A stretch of DNA of 64,000 bases. Source: Pseudonocardia autotrophica (GTDB taxonomy: Bacteria; Actinomycetota; Actinomycetes; Mycobacteriales; Pseudonocardiaceae). The stretch lies in assembly GCF_003945385.1 (NCBI RefSeq), contig NZ_AP018920.1, positions 744,001 through 808,000 on the forward strand, written 5' to 3'. Shown here piece by piece: positions 38,327 to 46,918 of this stretch. Numbering within the stretch: position 1 is the first letter of the stretch; each line of letters opens with the position of its first letter. Made by a program: the position numbers and the translations under genes. The notes under the pieces were generated by a model. That model did not search any database, was not told the origin of the DNA, and saw nothing but the letters and a program-made list of their open reading frames with translations.

Positions 38327-38332
38327 ATGCTA
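38327..38332 (-). promoter_or_regulatory. -10 hexamer of thioesterase gene
   Basis: TAGCAT on the minus strand, 6 nt before the ATG at 38320. Confidence 0.55.
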
Positions 38333-38349
38333 CGACCGCCCGGCCGGGT

Positions 38350-39090
38350 TCACCCGTCCTGCGCTGCGACGCCGATCCGCTCCCGGATCGTCCGGTTCAC
38401 CGCGCGGCCGAACGTCGTGACCACGCCCTGCACGGTGATCGGCTTGAGCCGCGACAGCGCCGCGGCGAGCCTGCTCCGCTCGTCGGCCGGGCGGCCGCGG
38501 TCCCGGTAGGGCTGGAGCACCTCGTCCTGGAACAGGGCCATGAGCTCCTCGGCCAGCGCGGCGGTGTGCCGCTCGATCGAGGCCTGGGCGCGCTGCCACA
38601 TCTCCGGTGGGAGCCCGGAGTCCAGTGCCGAGAGGGCGGTGCCGAGTGCGGTCGCGCCGTGCACCCGGACCCGGCCGTCGTCGTACCGGACGAGCGCGCC
38701 GAGGGTCTGCAGGGTCTCGACGTCGCCGTCGGTGAGCGGGCGCCCGGCCCGCCGGTCCAGCTCGGCCCGGGTCAGGTCCTCGCCGTGCTCGGGGATCCAT
38801 GGGGTGAGCAGCGCCCGTTGCAGCGCCAGCTCCTCGGGGCCCGCGTCGTGCGGGAGCCGCTCCAGCTGCCGCTCGATCGCGGCCAGGGTGAAGCCGAGGC
38901 CGGTCAGCTCGCTGATCAGTTCGAGGCGGGCGCGGTGCCCGGCGTCGTAGAGGCCGGTGCGCCCGCGCAGTCGCGGCGCCGGGAGCAGGCCCTTCCCGGC
39001 GTAGAAGCGGATCGTGCGCACCGAGATCCCGGTCCGTTCGGCCAGCTGGTCGACGGTGAGCAGGTCCTCGGGGGTTGCCGGAGCGGACAT
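38350..39090 (-). CDS. MerR-family regulator of the fadAB locus
   Basis: 246 aa from the ATG at 39090. The N-terminal winged helix LTVDQLAERTGISVRTIRFY and the following GLYDAGHRARLELISELTGLGFTL are typical MerR. The long C-terminal domain (~130 residues, helical) differs from metal-sensing MerR proteins and probably binds an organic ligand such as an acyl-CoA (inference). Divergent from fadA, with matching inverted repeats between them. Confidence 0.88.
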   Translation of the reverse strand: MSAPATPEDLLTVDQLAERTGISVRTIRFYAGKGLLPAPRLRGRTGLYDAGHRARLELISELTGLGFTLAAIERQLERLPHDAGPEELALQRALLTPWIPEHGEDLTRAELDRRAGRPLTDGDVETLQTLGALVRYDDGRVRVHGATALGTALSALDSGLPPEMWQRAQASIERHTAALAEELMALFQDEVLQPYRDRGRPADERSRLAAALSRLKPITVQGVVTTFGRAVNRTIRERIGVAAQDG

Positions 39091-39120
39091 GGCGAGGAGG
39101 CTACGGCCCGATCGGCGAAC

Positions 39121-39202
39121 GTGACAGTCTTGATGTGACATCATTGCTGTCACATACTCGGTCGGGCGTATTGACCATGTGACAGTGCTGCTGTAACAAA
39201 AG
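39121..39202. promoter_or_regulatory. MerR operators and fadA promoter
   Basis: Two inverted repeats: tgtgaca-N7-tgtcaca (39134-39140 / 39148-39154) and gtgacag-tgctg-ctgtaac (about 39179-39197, one mismatch). The second lies between a possible -35 ttgacc (39171-39176) and an AT-rich -10 (taacaa or acaaaa), the arrangement used by MerR regulators that twist overlong spacers. A lone gtgacag half site starts at 39121. Confidence 0.65.
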
Positions 39203-39267
39203 CTACCAGCAAGTAGGAGCGATGGCGCCCACGCGTCACGCCTACCGACCACCCACGAGAGGTTCGG

Positions 39268-40488
39268 ATGAGCGAGATCCCCGAGGCCTACATCTACGAC
39301 GCGATCCGCACACCCCGCGGCCGGGGCAAGGCCTCCGGTTCGCTGCACGAGGTCAAGCCGATCTCGCTGGTGACCGGACTGATCGACGCGATCCGGGAGC
39401 GCCACCCGGACCTGGACACCAACACCGTCGACGACCTGGTGCTCGGCGTCGTCTCGCCGATCGGTGACCAGGGCGGCGACATCGCCAAGACCGCCGCGAT
39501 CGCGGCCGGGCTGCCCGACACCGTCGCCGGTGTGCAGCTCAACCGGTTCTGCGCGTCCGGCCTGGAGGCCGTCAACACCGCTGCGCAGAAGGTGCGCTCC
39601 GGCATGGAGGAGATGGTCCTCGCCGGCGGCGTCGAGGCCATGAGCCGGGTCCCGATGGGCTCCGACGGCGGCGCCTGGGCGATGGACCCCGACACCGCCT
39701 ACACCACCGGTTTCGTGCCGCAGGGCATCGGAGCCGACCTCATCGCGACGCTCGAGGGCTGGTCCCGCACCGACGTCGACACGTTCGCCGTCGAGTCGCA
39801 GACCCGTGCCGCCAAGGCGTGGGCCGACGGCCGCTTCGCCAACTCGGTCATCCCGGTGCGCGACCGCAACGGCCTCACCGTCCTCGACCGCGACGAGCAC
39901 ATCCGGGCCGGCGCGACCGTCGAAGCGCTGGGCGGGCTCAAGCCGTCCTTCGAGATGATGGGCCGTGACGGCGGGTTCGACGCCGTGGCGCTGCAGAAGT
40001 ACCACTGGGTCGAGAAGATCGACCACGTCCACCACGCCGGCAACAGCTCCGGCATCGTCGACGGTGCAGCACTCACGCTGATCGGCACCGAGGCCGCCGG
40101 GAAGGCCAACGGGCTGACCCCGCGGGCCCGGATCGTCGCCACCGCGCTGTCCGGCGCCGACCCGACGATCATGCTCACCGGGCCCGCCCCGGCCGCCCGC
40201 AAGGCGCTGGCCAAGGCCGGTCTCTCGGTGGGCGACATCGACCTGTTCGAGATCAACGAGGCGTTCGCCGCCGTCGCGCTGCGCTTCATGCGCGACATGG
40301 ACATCTCGCACGACATCACCAACGTCAACGGCGGTGCCATCGCGATGGGCCACCCGCTCGGCGCCACCGGCGCGATGATCATCGGCACGCTCGTCGACGA
40401 GCTGGAGCGTCGTGACCTGCGCCGCGGGCTGGCCACGCTGTGCGTGGGCGGCGGCATGGGCATCGCCACCATCGTCGAGCGAGTCTGA
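39268..40488 (+). CDS. fadA: Acetyl-CoA C-acyltransferase (thiolase)
   Basis: 406 aa from the ATG at 39268. Catalyses thiolytic cleavage in beta-oxidation. Nucleophile C95 (NRFCASGLE), H362 ([10 protein letters not shown]), second catalytic cysteine C392 (TLCVGGGMG), and [11 protein letters not shown] are intact. The operon partner fadB starts 15 bp downstream. The pair matches the trifunctional-type FadA/FadB arrangement. Confidence 0.93.
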   Translation: MSEIPEAYIYDAIRTPRGRGKASGSLHEVKPISLVTGLIDAIRERHPDLDTNTVDDLVLGVVSPIGDQGGDIAKTAAIAAGLPDTVAGVQLNRFCASGLEAVNTAAQKVRSGMEEMVLAGGVEAMSRVPMGSDGGAWAMDPDTAYTTGFVPQGIGADLIATLEGWSRTDVDTFAVESQTRAAKAWADGRFANSVIPVRDRNGLTVLDRDEHIRAGATVEALGGLKPSFEMMGRDGGFDAVALQKYHWVEKIDHVHHAGNSSGIVDGAALTLIGTEAAGKANGLTPRARIVATALSGADPTIMLTGPAPAARKALAKAGLSVGDIDLFEINEAFAAVALRFMRDMDISHDITNVNGGAIAMGHPLGATGAMIIGTLVDELERRDLRRGLATLCVGGGMGIATIVERV

Positions 40489-40502
40489 AGGGGACTGGAT
40501 CA

Positions 40503-42680
40503 GTGACTGAGCAGAAGGCCGTGCGCTGGGAGCGCGACGCCGACGGCATCGCCGTCGTCACCCTCGACGACCCCGCCAGCAGCGCGAACACCATGAACGA
40601 CGCCTACCGCGAGGCCATGCGGGAGGTCGTCGACGACCTGGAAAAGAACAAGGACGACATCGTCGGTGTCGTCATCACCTCGGCGAAGAAGACCTTCTTC
40701 GCCGGCGGGAACCTGCAGCAGCTCTCCGCGGCCCGCCCGGAGGACGCCGGGCGGATCGTCGAGCTGGTCGCCGAGGTCAAGGCCCAGCTGCGCAAGCTGG
40801 AGACCCTCGGCCGCCCGGTCGCCTCGGCACTGGTCGGTGCCGCGCTGGGCGGCGGATTGGAGATCGCGCTCGCCACCCACCACCGGGTCGGCGTCGACGC
40901 CAAGGGCATCGTCTACGGCCTGCCCGAGGTCAGCCTGGGCCTGCTGCCCGGCGGCGGTGGTGTCACCCGCATCACGCGGATGCTCGGCATCGCGAACGGC
41001 TTCATGAACGTCCTGGCCCAGGGCCAGCGGCACAAGCCGGCCAAGGCGCTGGAGCTGGGCCTGATCGACGAGCTCGTGGCCACCCGCGAGGAGGCGTTCG
41101 ACGCCGCGCGCGCGTGGGTGCTGGCGAACCCCGAGCACACCGCCCAGCCCTGGGACCAGCCGAAGTACCGGATCCCCGGCGGCACGCCGTCGAGCCCGTC
41201 GCTGGCCTCGATCCTCCCGGCGTTCCCGGCGAACCTGCGCAAGCAACTCAAGGGAGCGCCGATGCCGGCGCCGCGCAACATCCTCGCCGCGGCCGTCGAG
41301 GGCAGCCAGGTCGACTTCGAGACCGCGCAGAAGATCGAGGGCCGCTACTTCGCGGAGCTCGTCGTCGGCCAGGTCTCGAAGAACATGACCAAGGCGTTCT
41401 TCTTCGACCTCAACGCGATCAACGGCGGTAAGTCCCGCCCGGACGGCCCGGAGAAGTGGCAGCCGACCAAGGTCGCCGTGCTCGGCGCCGGGATGATGGG
41501 CGCCGGGATCGCCTACGTCTGCGCGCTGTCCGGCTGGGACGTCGTGCTCAAGGACGTCTCCAAGGAAGCCGCCGAGAAGGGCAAGGCCTACTCGCAGACC
41601 CTGGTCGAGAAGGGCGTCAAGCGCGGGAAGACCACCCAGGAGAAGGGCGACGCGCTGCTCGGCCGGATCCTGCCGACCGACGACTACGCCGACCTCGCCG
41701 GCTGTGACGTCGTGATCGAGGCCGTCTTCGAGTCCGTCGAGCTGAAGCAGGAGGTGTTCCGCGAGGCGGCCAAGCACATCGACCCGGACGCGCTGCTCTG
41801 CTCGAACACCTCGACGCTGCCGATCACCGAGCTCGCCAAGGGCGTCGACCGCCCGGACGACTTCATCGGCCTGCACTTCTTCTCGCCGGTCGACAAGATG
41901 CCGCTGGTCGAGATCATCAAGGGCGAGCGGACCAACGACGAGGCCCTGGCCAAGGCGTTCGACCTCACCCTGGGGATCAAGAAGACCCCGATCGTCGTCA
42001 ACGACTCCCGGGGCTTCTTCACCAGCCGGGTGATCGGCACCTTCATCAACGAGGGCGTCGCGATGATCGCCGAGGGCATCGACCCGCAGACGATCGAGCA
42101 GGCGTCCTCGCAGGCCGGGTACCCGGCCCCGGTGCTGCAGCTGATGGACGAGCTGACCCTGACCCTGCCGCGCAAGATCCGCGAGGAGACGCGCAAGGGT
42201 GTCGAGGCGGCCGGCGGCACCTGGACGCCGCACCCGTCCGACGAGGTGATCGACCGGATGGTCGACGAGTTCGACCGCAAGGGGAAGAGCTCGGGCGCCG
42301 GGTTCTACTCCTACGCCGACGGCAAGCGGACCGGTCTCTGGCCGGGGCTGCGTGACCAGTTCGGCGCGACGAACCACGAGGTCGACCTGCACGAGCTCAG
42401 CGAGCGGATGCTGTTCATCGAGTCGATCGAGACGGTGCGCTGCGTCGACGAGGGCGTGCTGGAGACCGTCGCCGACGCCAACATCGGCTCGATCTTCGGC
42501 ATCGGCTTCCCGGCGTGGACCGGCGGGGTGCTGCAGTACATCGAGGGTTACCCCGGTGGTCCGGCCGGCTTCGTCGCCCGCGCGGACGAGCTGAAGGCCA
42601 CCTACGGCGAGCGCTTCGACGTGCCGCAGAGCCTGCGGGACCGCGCCGCCAAGGGGCAGTCGGCCACCGCGGCCGCCTGA
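40503..42680 (+). CDS. fadB: Fatty acid oxidation complex alpha subunit (enoyl-CoA hydratase / 3-hydroxyacyl-CoA dehydrogenase)
   Basis: 725 aa from the GTG at 40503, with aaggggac upstream. The N-terminal crotonase domain (ITSAKKTFFAGGNL, VGAALGGGLEIALATHHRV, LPEVSLGLLPGGGGVTRI) has the two glutamate positions of hydratases. The NAD domain begins near residue 325 (VAVLGAGMMGAGIAYVCA) and includes SNTSTLPITELA and GLHFFSPVDKMPLVEII with the catalytic His. The C-terminal dimerisation domains are complete. Works with fadA in beta-oxidation. Longer than single-function enzymes, normal for FadB. Confidence 0.94.
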   Translation: MTEQKAVRWERDADGIAVVTLDDPASSANTMNDAYREAMREVVDDLEKNKDDIVGVVITSAKKTFFAGGNLQQLSAARPEDAGRIVELVAEVKAQLRKLETLGRPVASALVGAALGGGLEIALATHHRVGVDAKGIVYGLPEVSLGLLPGGGGVTRITRMLGIANGFMNVLAQGQRHKPAKALELGLIDELVATREEAFDAARAWVLANPEHTAQPWDQPKYRIPGGTPSSPSLASILPAFPANLRKQLKGAPMPAPRNILAAAVEGSQVDFETAQKIEGRYFAELVVGQVSKNMTKAFFFDLNAINGGKSRPDGPEKWQPTKVAVLGAGMMGAGIAYVCALSGWDVVLKDVSKEAAEKGKAYSQTLVEKGVKRGKTTQEKGDALLGRILPTDDYADLAGCDVVIEAVFESVELKQEVFREAAKHIDPDALLCSNTSTLPITELAKGVDRPDDFIGLHFFSPVDKMPLVEIIKGERTNDEALAKAFDLTLGIKKTPIVVNDSRGFFTSRVIGTFINEGVAMIAEGIDPQTIEQASSQAGYPAPVLQLMDELTLTLPRKIREETRKGVEAAGGTWTPHPSDEVIDRMVDEFDRKGKSSGAGFYSYADGKRTGLWPGLRDQFGATNHEVDLHELSERMLFIESIETVRCVDEGVLETVADANIGSIFGIGFPAWTGGVLQYIEGYPGGPAGFVARADELKATYGERFDVPQSLRDRAAKGQSATAAA

Positions 42681-42693
42681 TCCCGGAGGTCCC

Positions 42694-42725
42694 GGCCCCG
42701 TCCGCGCGCCCGCGCGGGCGGGGCC
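42694..42725 (+). terminator. fadAB terminator hairpin
   Basis: 15-bp stem with one G-T pair: ggccccgtccgcgcg (42694-42708) against cgcgcgggcggggcc (42711-42725), 13 nt after the fadB stop. Confidence 0.8.
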
Positions 42726-42768
42726 GTCCCGCGCCCGGTCCACCCGCCGGCAGCCGGACACGTGCACC

Positions 42769-43419
42769 ATGGAACGCGTGACGCAATGGGTGTTCGACAT
42801 CGTGGACCGGCTCGGGGCGGCCGGGATCGGGTTGCTGATCTTCCTGGAGAACGTCGTCCCGCCGATCCCGTCGGAGGTCATCCTCCCGCTGGGCGGCTTC
42901 CGCGCGTCCACCGGCGCGATGGATCCGGTCGCGGTCTGGGCCGCGGCCACGATGGGTGCCGTCGCGGGGGCGCTGGTGCTCTACGCACTGGGCGCGATGC
43001 TGGGCTTCGAACGGGTGCACCGGCTCGCGGGGAACCGCTGGTTCATCCTCTCCAGCCAGAAGGACCTGGAGAAGGGCCTCGACCTGTTCGAGCGCTACGG
43101 CAGCTGGTTCGTGCTGGGTGGGCGCTGCATCCCGATCGTCCGGAGTCTCATCTCGATCCCGGCCGGGATCGCCGGGATGCCGCTGCTGCGGTTCGTCGGG
43201 CTGTCCACGCTCGGCAGCGCCGTCTGGAACTCGATCTTCGTCTATCTCGGGTTCGCGCTCGGGGAGCGGTGGGAGGTCGTCGAGGGCTACATGTCGCCGC
43301 TGAGCAAGATCGTCGCGGTGGCCGGCGTGCTGGTGCTGGGCTGGCTGATCTGGCGGAAGGTCGCGCAGCGCAGGGCCCGTGGCGCGGTGCCGGAGAAGGA
43401 CGCGCCCACTCCGCGCTGA
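42769..43419 (+). CDS. DedA-family membrane protein
   Basis: 216 aa from the ATG at 42769. DedA/SNARE-associated family: GIGLLIFLENVVPPIPSEVILPLGGF near the N-terminus and FERYGSWFVLGGRCIPIVRSLISIPAGIAGM in the middle are diagnostic. Members act as undecaprenyl phosphate or lipid flippases and affect membrane potential and drug tolerance. Charged C-terminal tail. No clear operon partners. Confidence 0.92.
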   Translation: MERVTQWVFDIVDRLGAAGIGLLIFLENVVPPIPSEVILPLGGFRASTGAMDPVAVWAAATMGAVAGALVLYALGAMLGFERVHRLAGNRWFILSSQKDLEKGLDLFERYGSWFVLGGRCIPIVRSLISIPAGIAGMPLLRFVGLSTLGSAVWNSIFVYLGFALGERWEVVEGYMSPLSKIVAVAGVLVLGWLIWRKVAQRRARGAVPEKDAPTPR

Positions 43420-43574
43420 AGGTCCCCGCCGCTGCGGCGGACGGGTGAGCACGAACGCCCCGCGTGCCGGTCCCACCACGGGGCGTACCCGTGTGCTACC
43501 GGCCGACCGCCGGTGATCGGCGCTGTGCGAACCTGATCGGCAGCCAGCCGACGGACGGACAGGTGGAGGTGGTC

Positions 43575-44510
43575 GTGCGCCTGGTCGGCATCCACCACAC
43601 TCACGCGTCCGGAATCGTCGCGCTGCGCGGGATCGATCTCGTCGTCGATCCGGCGGCCCCGACCGTGCTGCGCGGGCCGGGCGGTGCCGGGAAGACGACC
43701 CTGTTGCGGGTCGCCGCGGGCGTCGTCGTCCCGACCGCGGGTGAGATCGAGGACCGGCCCGCAGTCGTCGGCTACCTGCCCGACCGGTTTCCCGCCCGGA
43801 TGAAGCTGCCGCCGCGGCGCTGGCTCGACCACATGAGCCGGATCCGCGGACTCGACCCGGACGACACCGGCGACCGTGCCGACGAGCTGCTCGAGGAGTT
43901 CGGCTACGGCGGCGCCGACGACGAGCCGATGTCCGAGCTGTCCCGGTCCGATGCGCAGAAGATCGGTCTGGTGCAGGCGCTGGCCTGCGACCCGGACGTG
44001 CTGGTGCTCGACGAACCGTGGTCCGGGCTCGACGACGACGCGGCCGACGTGCTCACCCGGCTGCTGGCCGACCGTTCCGGCGGGCTGCTGCTCACCGACC
44101 GCACCGGCACCGCGGCCGGGTTCACCGGCGCCCGCCTGCACCGGCTGCGCCACGGCAGGCTGGCGGCCGCCTCCGATCCGGACTCGGTCCCGCTGCGGAC
44201 GGCGCCGCCGCCCGGTTCGGTGATGCGGCTCGACCTGGCCTGCGCGGGGGATCCCCGGCCGGTGCTGGAGGGGCTCCCGCCGGCTCGGGTGGAGGCCGCG
44301 GCCCCGGGGCGGCTGACCGTCCGGGTGCCCGCCCCCGAGAGTGACGCCTGGCTGATGGCCGCGCTGGCCGCGGGCTGCGCGGTGCGGTCGGTCCGGCCGG
44401 TGCGTCAGGAGGGCGACGGGACCTCCGCCGCTCCGGACGCCCGGCCGCCGGCCGGCCCGCCGGACACGTCCGCGGGGCGTCGCCGGGGACGGGTGGAACC
44501 ACAGTGGTGA
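43575..44510 (+). CDS. ABC transporter ATP-binding protein, divergent
   Basis: 311 aa from the GTG at 43575, with ggagg 5 nt upstream (GTGs at 43563 and 43569 are alternatives). Walker A LRGPGGAGKTTLLRVA and Walker B VLVLDEPWSGLDDD are clear. The signature loop is SELSRSDAQKIGLVQ in place of LSGGQ, and the switch histidine position reads LLLTDRTG, so turnover may be slow. A ~110-residue variable C-terminus follows. Coupled to the permease-like gene by a short overlap. Confidence 0.82.
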   Translation: MRLVGIHHTHASGIVALRGIDLVVDPAAPTVLRGPGGAGKTTLLRVAAGVVVPTAGEIEDRPAVVGYLPDRFPARMKLPPRRWLDHMSRIRGLDPDDTGDRADELLEEFGYGGADDEPMSELSRSDAQKIGLVQALACDPDVLVLDEPWSGLDDDAADVLTRLLADRSGGLLLTDRTGTAAGFTGARLHRLRHGRLAAASDPDSVPLRTAPPPGSVMRLDLACAGDPRPVLEGLPPARVEAAAPGRLTVRVPAPESDAWLMAALAAGCAVRSVRPVRQEGDGTSAAPDARPPAGPPDTSAGRRRGRVEPQW

Positions 44511-45235
44511 GGCGGGCCCGCTCGGCTTTCGCGGTGGCGATGCTGCTCGGCGAGGACCTGGCCCGCTCGGAGCGGTTCATCGCCCCCGCGCTGCTCTACG
44601 TCGGCGTGGTCGCGTTCCTGTTCGCCGGTGACGCCGATCCGCTGCCGCAGCCGTGGGCGGCGAGCGCGCTGCTGCTCTACCCGCTGGGGGCGTGGTTCGC
44701 GCACGCACTCGCCGAGTCGGAGGACGACGTCGCACGCACGGTCACGCTGTCCGCCGCGGGCGGGCCGCTCCCGGTCGCCGCCGGGGTGCTGCTCGCGGCG
44801 ACCGCCGGGATCGCCGCGCTGGGGCTGGTCGCGGTCGTGTGGGGGGTGGTCGCGACCTGGGGCACGGCCACCACCGGTGGCCTGCTCGACGGCATGCTCG
44901 CCCACCTGGCGTGCGGGATCACCGGTGCGGCGGTGGGCTCGGTGTTCGCCAGGCCGCTGTTCCGCAGCGAGGGGATCGCGCTGGTCGCGGCGCTGACCTT
45001 CCTGGTGGTCACCGGGACCCGATCCTGGCTGCCGCCGGTCGGCACGGCCGCGGCGTCGATGGGATCCGGCCGCGGTGGGCTGGGCCCGTTCGGTGACCTG
45101 CTGCTGGCGGTGCTGGTCGCGATTGCCGCGCTGGCGCTGGTGGTGCGGGTGGAGCAGGGTGGGTTCGCGGCCTGGCGGGAGCGCTGGGACCGGCTGCTGC
45201 AACGGCTGCTCGAACGGTTGCGTCCCGGTCGCTGA
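44504..45235 (+). CDS. ABC transporter membrane subunit (putative)
   Basis: 243 aa from the GTG at 44504 (the GTG at 44507 is possible; both overlap the ATPase stop). Six hydrophobic segments, short loops and a basic C-terminus (WRERWDRLLQRLLERLRPGR). No family signature recognised; the assignment as the partner of the ATPase rests on the overlap and the membrane topology. Converges on the tetR gene. Confidence 0.65.
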   Translation: MVRRARSAFAVAMLLGEDLARSERFIAPALLYVGVVAFLFAGDADPLPQPWAASALLLYPLGAWFAHALAESEDDVARTVTLSAAGGPLPVAAGVLLAATAGIAALGLVAVVWGVVATWGTATTGGLLDGMLAHLACGITGAAVGSVFARPLFRSEGIALVAALTFLVVTGTRSWLPPVGTAAASMGSGRGGLGPFGDLLLAVLVAIAALALVVRVEQGGFAAWRERWDRLLQRLLERLRPGR

Positions 45236-45250
45236 GTCGCCCGGACCGGG

Positions 45251-45943
45251 TCAGGTGCCGAGCCCGGCGATCCGGCCCAGCCGGTCGATGGTGGCGTCGA
45301 ATGCGGCGTCCCGGTGCTCCAGCACGTTCTCGAACTGGCCGAACAGCTCGAACGACACGTGCCCGAACAACCCGGTCCAGGCGGTGATCGCGGCGAGCAG
45401 CGCTCCGTCCGGCAGGTCCGGGGTGGCCAGCGCGGCGCGGAGCCGGCCGGCGTCGGCGGCCGGTCCGGGCGTTACCGGCTCCGGATCGACGGCGAGCGCG
45501 CCCGCTGCGTGCGCGTCGGCGAGCAACCTGCCCAGCGGTGTGATCCCGCGGGCCGCGGACGTGACGGTGTCGGCGGGAGCCCGGTAGCCGGGCACCGGCG
45601 AGCCGTAGATCAGTGCGTACTCGTGCGGGTTGGCGAGCGCCCAGCCCCGTACCGCGCGGGCGAGGGCGCGCCAGCGGTCGACCGGGTCCGCGACGCCGGT
45701 GAGGGCTCGCTCGATGGCGTCGGCCAGCGCGTCATAGCTCTGCACGATCAGTGCGGTGAGCAGGTCGTCCCGGGTCGGGAAGTAGCGGTGCAGCGCCGAG
45801 GAGACCATGCCGAGCTCGCGGGAGACGGCCCGCATGGACAGCGCGGCGGCGCCGGTGTCGGCCAGCTGCCGGCGGGCGGCAGCGGTGATCTCGGCGACGA
45901 GCTCGGCCCGGGCGCGCTCGCGGGCTGTGCGGGAGGCGTTCAC
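45251..45943 (-). CDS. TetR-family regulator (WHG-type C-terminal domain)
   Basis: 230 aa from the GTG at 45943 (MNASRTARERARAEL). HTH at the N-terminus: LADTGAAALSMRAVSRELGMVSSALHRYFPTRDDLLTALI. The C-terminal ligand domain contains RALARAVRGWALANPHEYALIYGSPVPGY, characteristic of the actinobacterial TetR group with a WHG domain. TACCGT 6 nt before the GTG suggests a leaderless message. Two palindromes upstream are its probable operators; the divergent membrane protein is the likely target. Confidence 0.88.
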   Translation of the reverse strand: MNASRTARERARAELVAEITAAARRQLADTGAAALSMRAVSRELGMVSSALHRYFPTRDDLLTALIVQSYDALADAIERALTGVADPVDRWRALARAVRGWALANPHEYALIYGSPVPGYRAPADTVTSAARGITPLGRLLADAHAAGALAVDPEPVTPGPAADAGRLRAALATPDLPDGALLAAITAWTGLFGHVSFELFGQFENVLEHRDAAFDATIDRLGRIAGLGT

Positions 45944-45949
45944 ACCCGC

Positions 45950-45955
45950 ACGGTA
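45950..45955 (-). promoter_or_regulatory. -10 hexamer of tetR
   Basis: TACCGT on the minus strand, 6 nt before the GTG at 45943. Confidence 0.5.
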
Positions 45956-45992
45956 GACCACTGTCCCTGTAGTGAAGCAACAGTCTGAAAAC

Positions 45993-46039
45993 AGAGCAAT
46001 GCTCTTGATTCTTCTGCTCCGTACTGAGAGCGTTGCTCT
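45993..46039. promoter_or_regulatory. Two TetR operator palindromes
   Basis: agagcaatgctct (45993-46005) and agagcgttgctct (46027-46039): near-identical 13-bp palindromes, both followed by t, spaced 34 bp centre to centre, in the divergent region between tetR and the membrane protein gene. Confidence 0.7.
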
Positions 46040-46067
46040 TCGACAGCGACGACGAGGGGGAGCCGTG

Positions 46068-46703
46068 ATGGACCGGACGAAATGGGGGGCCGTGGCGCTC
46101 GGGGCCGCGGGGGTGGCTTTCGCCGCCTACCCGGCGCTGCGGCCGTGGACCGACGGCTCGCAGGTATGGGCGCAGCCGCTGTGGGTGCCGTCGCACCTGC
46201 TCGGGGTCGTCGGGTTCGCGCTGCTGGTGCCGGGGCTCGCCACGGTGTGGGCACGGCTGCGCGACACGCCGGGCGAGCGCGCCGGCTGGGTGGCGCTGGT
46301 GTCGGCCGGGGTGGGTGCGGCACTCGTCCTGCCGTACTACGGCGCGGAGGCCTATGCGCTGCACCTGATCGGCCTGCCGGAGTCCGGGATCGACGCCGGG
46401 CAGGCCTCGGCGCTCGCCGAGGGCATCCGGCTGGGCCCGTACGCCGCAGCGACGTTCCTGATCGGGCTGCTCGCGGTGGCCTCGGCCGGGATCGCGGTGC
46501 TGGTCGCGGCACGCCGGGGCGGGCTACCCGTGCCGGCGGCTGCCGTGCTCGCCGTCGCGCTGGTGCTCTATCTGCCGCAGTTCTTCGCACCGCCGGCGAT
46601 GCGGATCGCGCACGGGGTGCTGCTGGCGGTGGGCTGTGTGCTGCTCGCCGCGGCGCTGCGGACGGGGTCGGTGCGCGCGGACCGGGGCGCTGCCCTGCGC
46701 TGA
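46068..46703 (+). CDS. Membrane protein (six-TM, DUF-type)
   Basis: 211 aa from the ATG at 46068, with gaggggg upstream. Six hydrophobic helices with alanine/leucine-rich content (WGAVALGAAGVAFAAYPAL, LLGVVGFALLVPGLATVW, and others). It resembles DUF4386-like integral membrane proteins of actinobacteria; function unknown. Probably repressed by the divergent TetR protein through the two palindromes upstream. Confidence 0.65.
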   Translation: MDRTKWGAVALGAAGVAFAAYPALRPWTDGSQVWAQPLWVPSHLLGVVGFALLVPGLATVWARLRDTPGERAGWVALVSAGVGAALVLPYYGAEAYALHLIGLPESGIDAGQASALAEGIRLGPYAAATFLIGLLAVASAGIAVLVAARRGGLPVPAAAVLAVALVLYLPQFFAPPAMRIAHGVLLAVGCVLLAAALRTGSVRADRGAALR

Positions 46704-46841
46704 GCGGTGCCGCACGGTTGCACGCGGTCGCCGGCCGGCCGGGCAGCGCGGCGACGCCCGCGAGCGCGGGCCGGTCGACGTAGGCGTGTGCGACACCGTC
46801 GATCTCGGCCCGCGGCGCCACCGGGTTGCCGGCTCAGTGCG

Positions 46842-46918
46842 GATGCAGTGCCAATTCAGCACCGATGCAGTGCCGATGCAGTGCCGATGCAGCGCCGAAT
46901 CAGCGCCGAATCAGCGCG
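46842..46918. repeat. 11-bp tandem repeat, seven copies
   Basis: Consecutive 11-mers of the form gatgcagtgcc (46842, 46853, 46864, 46875, 46886, 46897 and 46908), drifting to gaatcagcgcc. The last copy runs into the stop codon region of the SRPBCC gene (ends 46911). The remainder of the 207-bp gap holds nothing recognisable. Confidence 0.85.
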
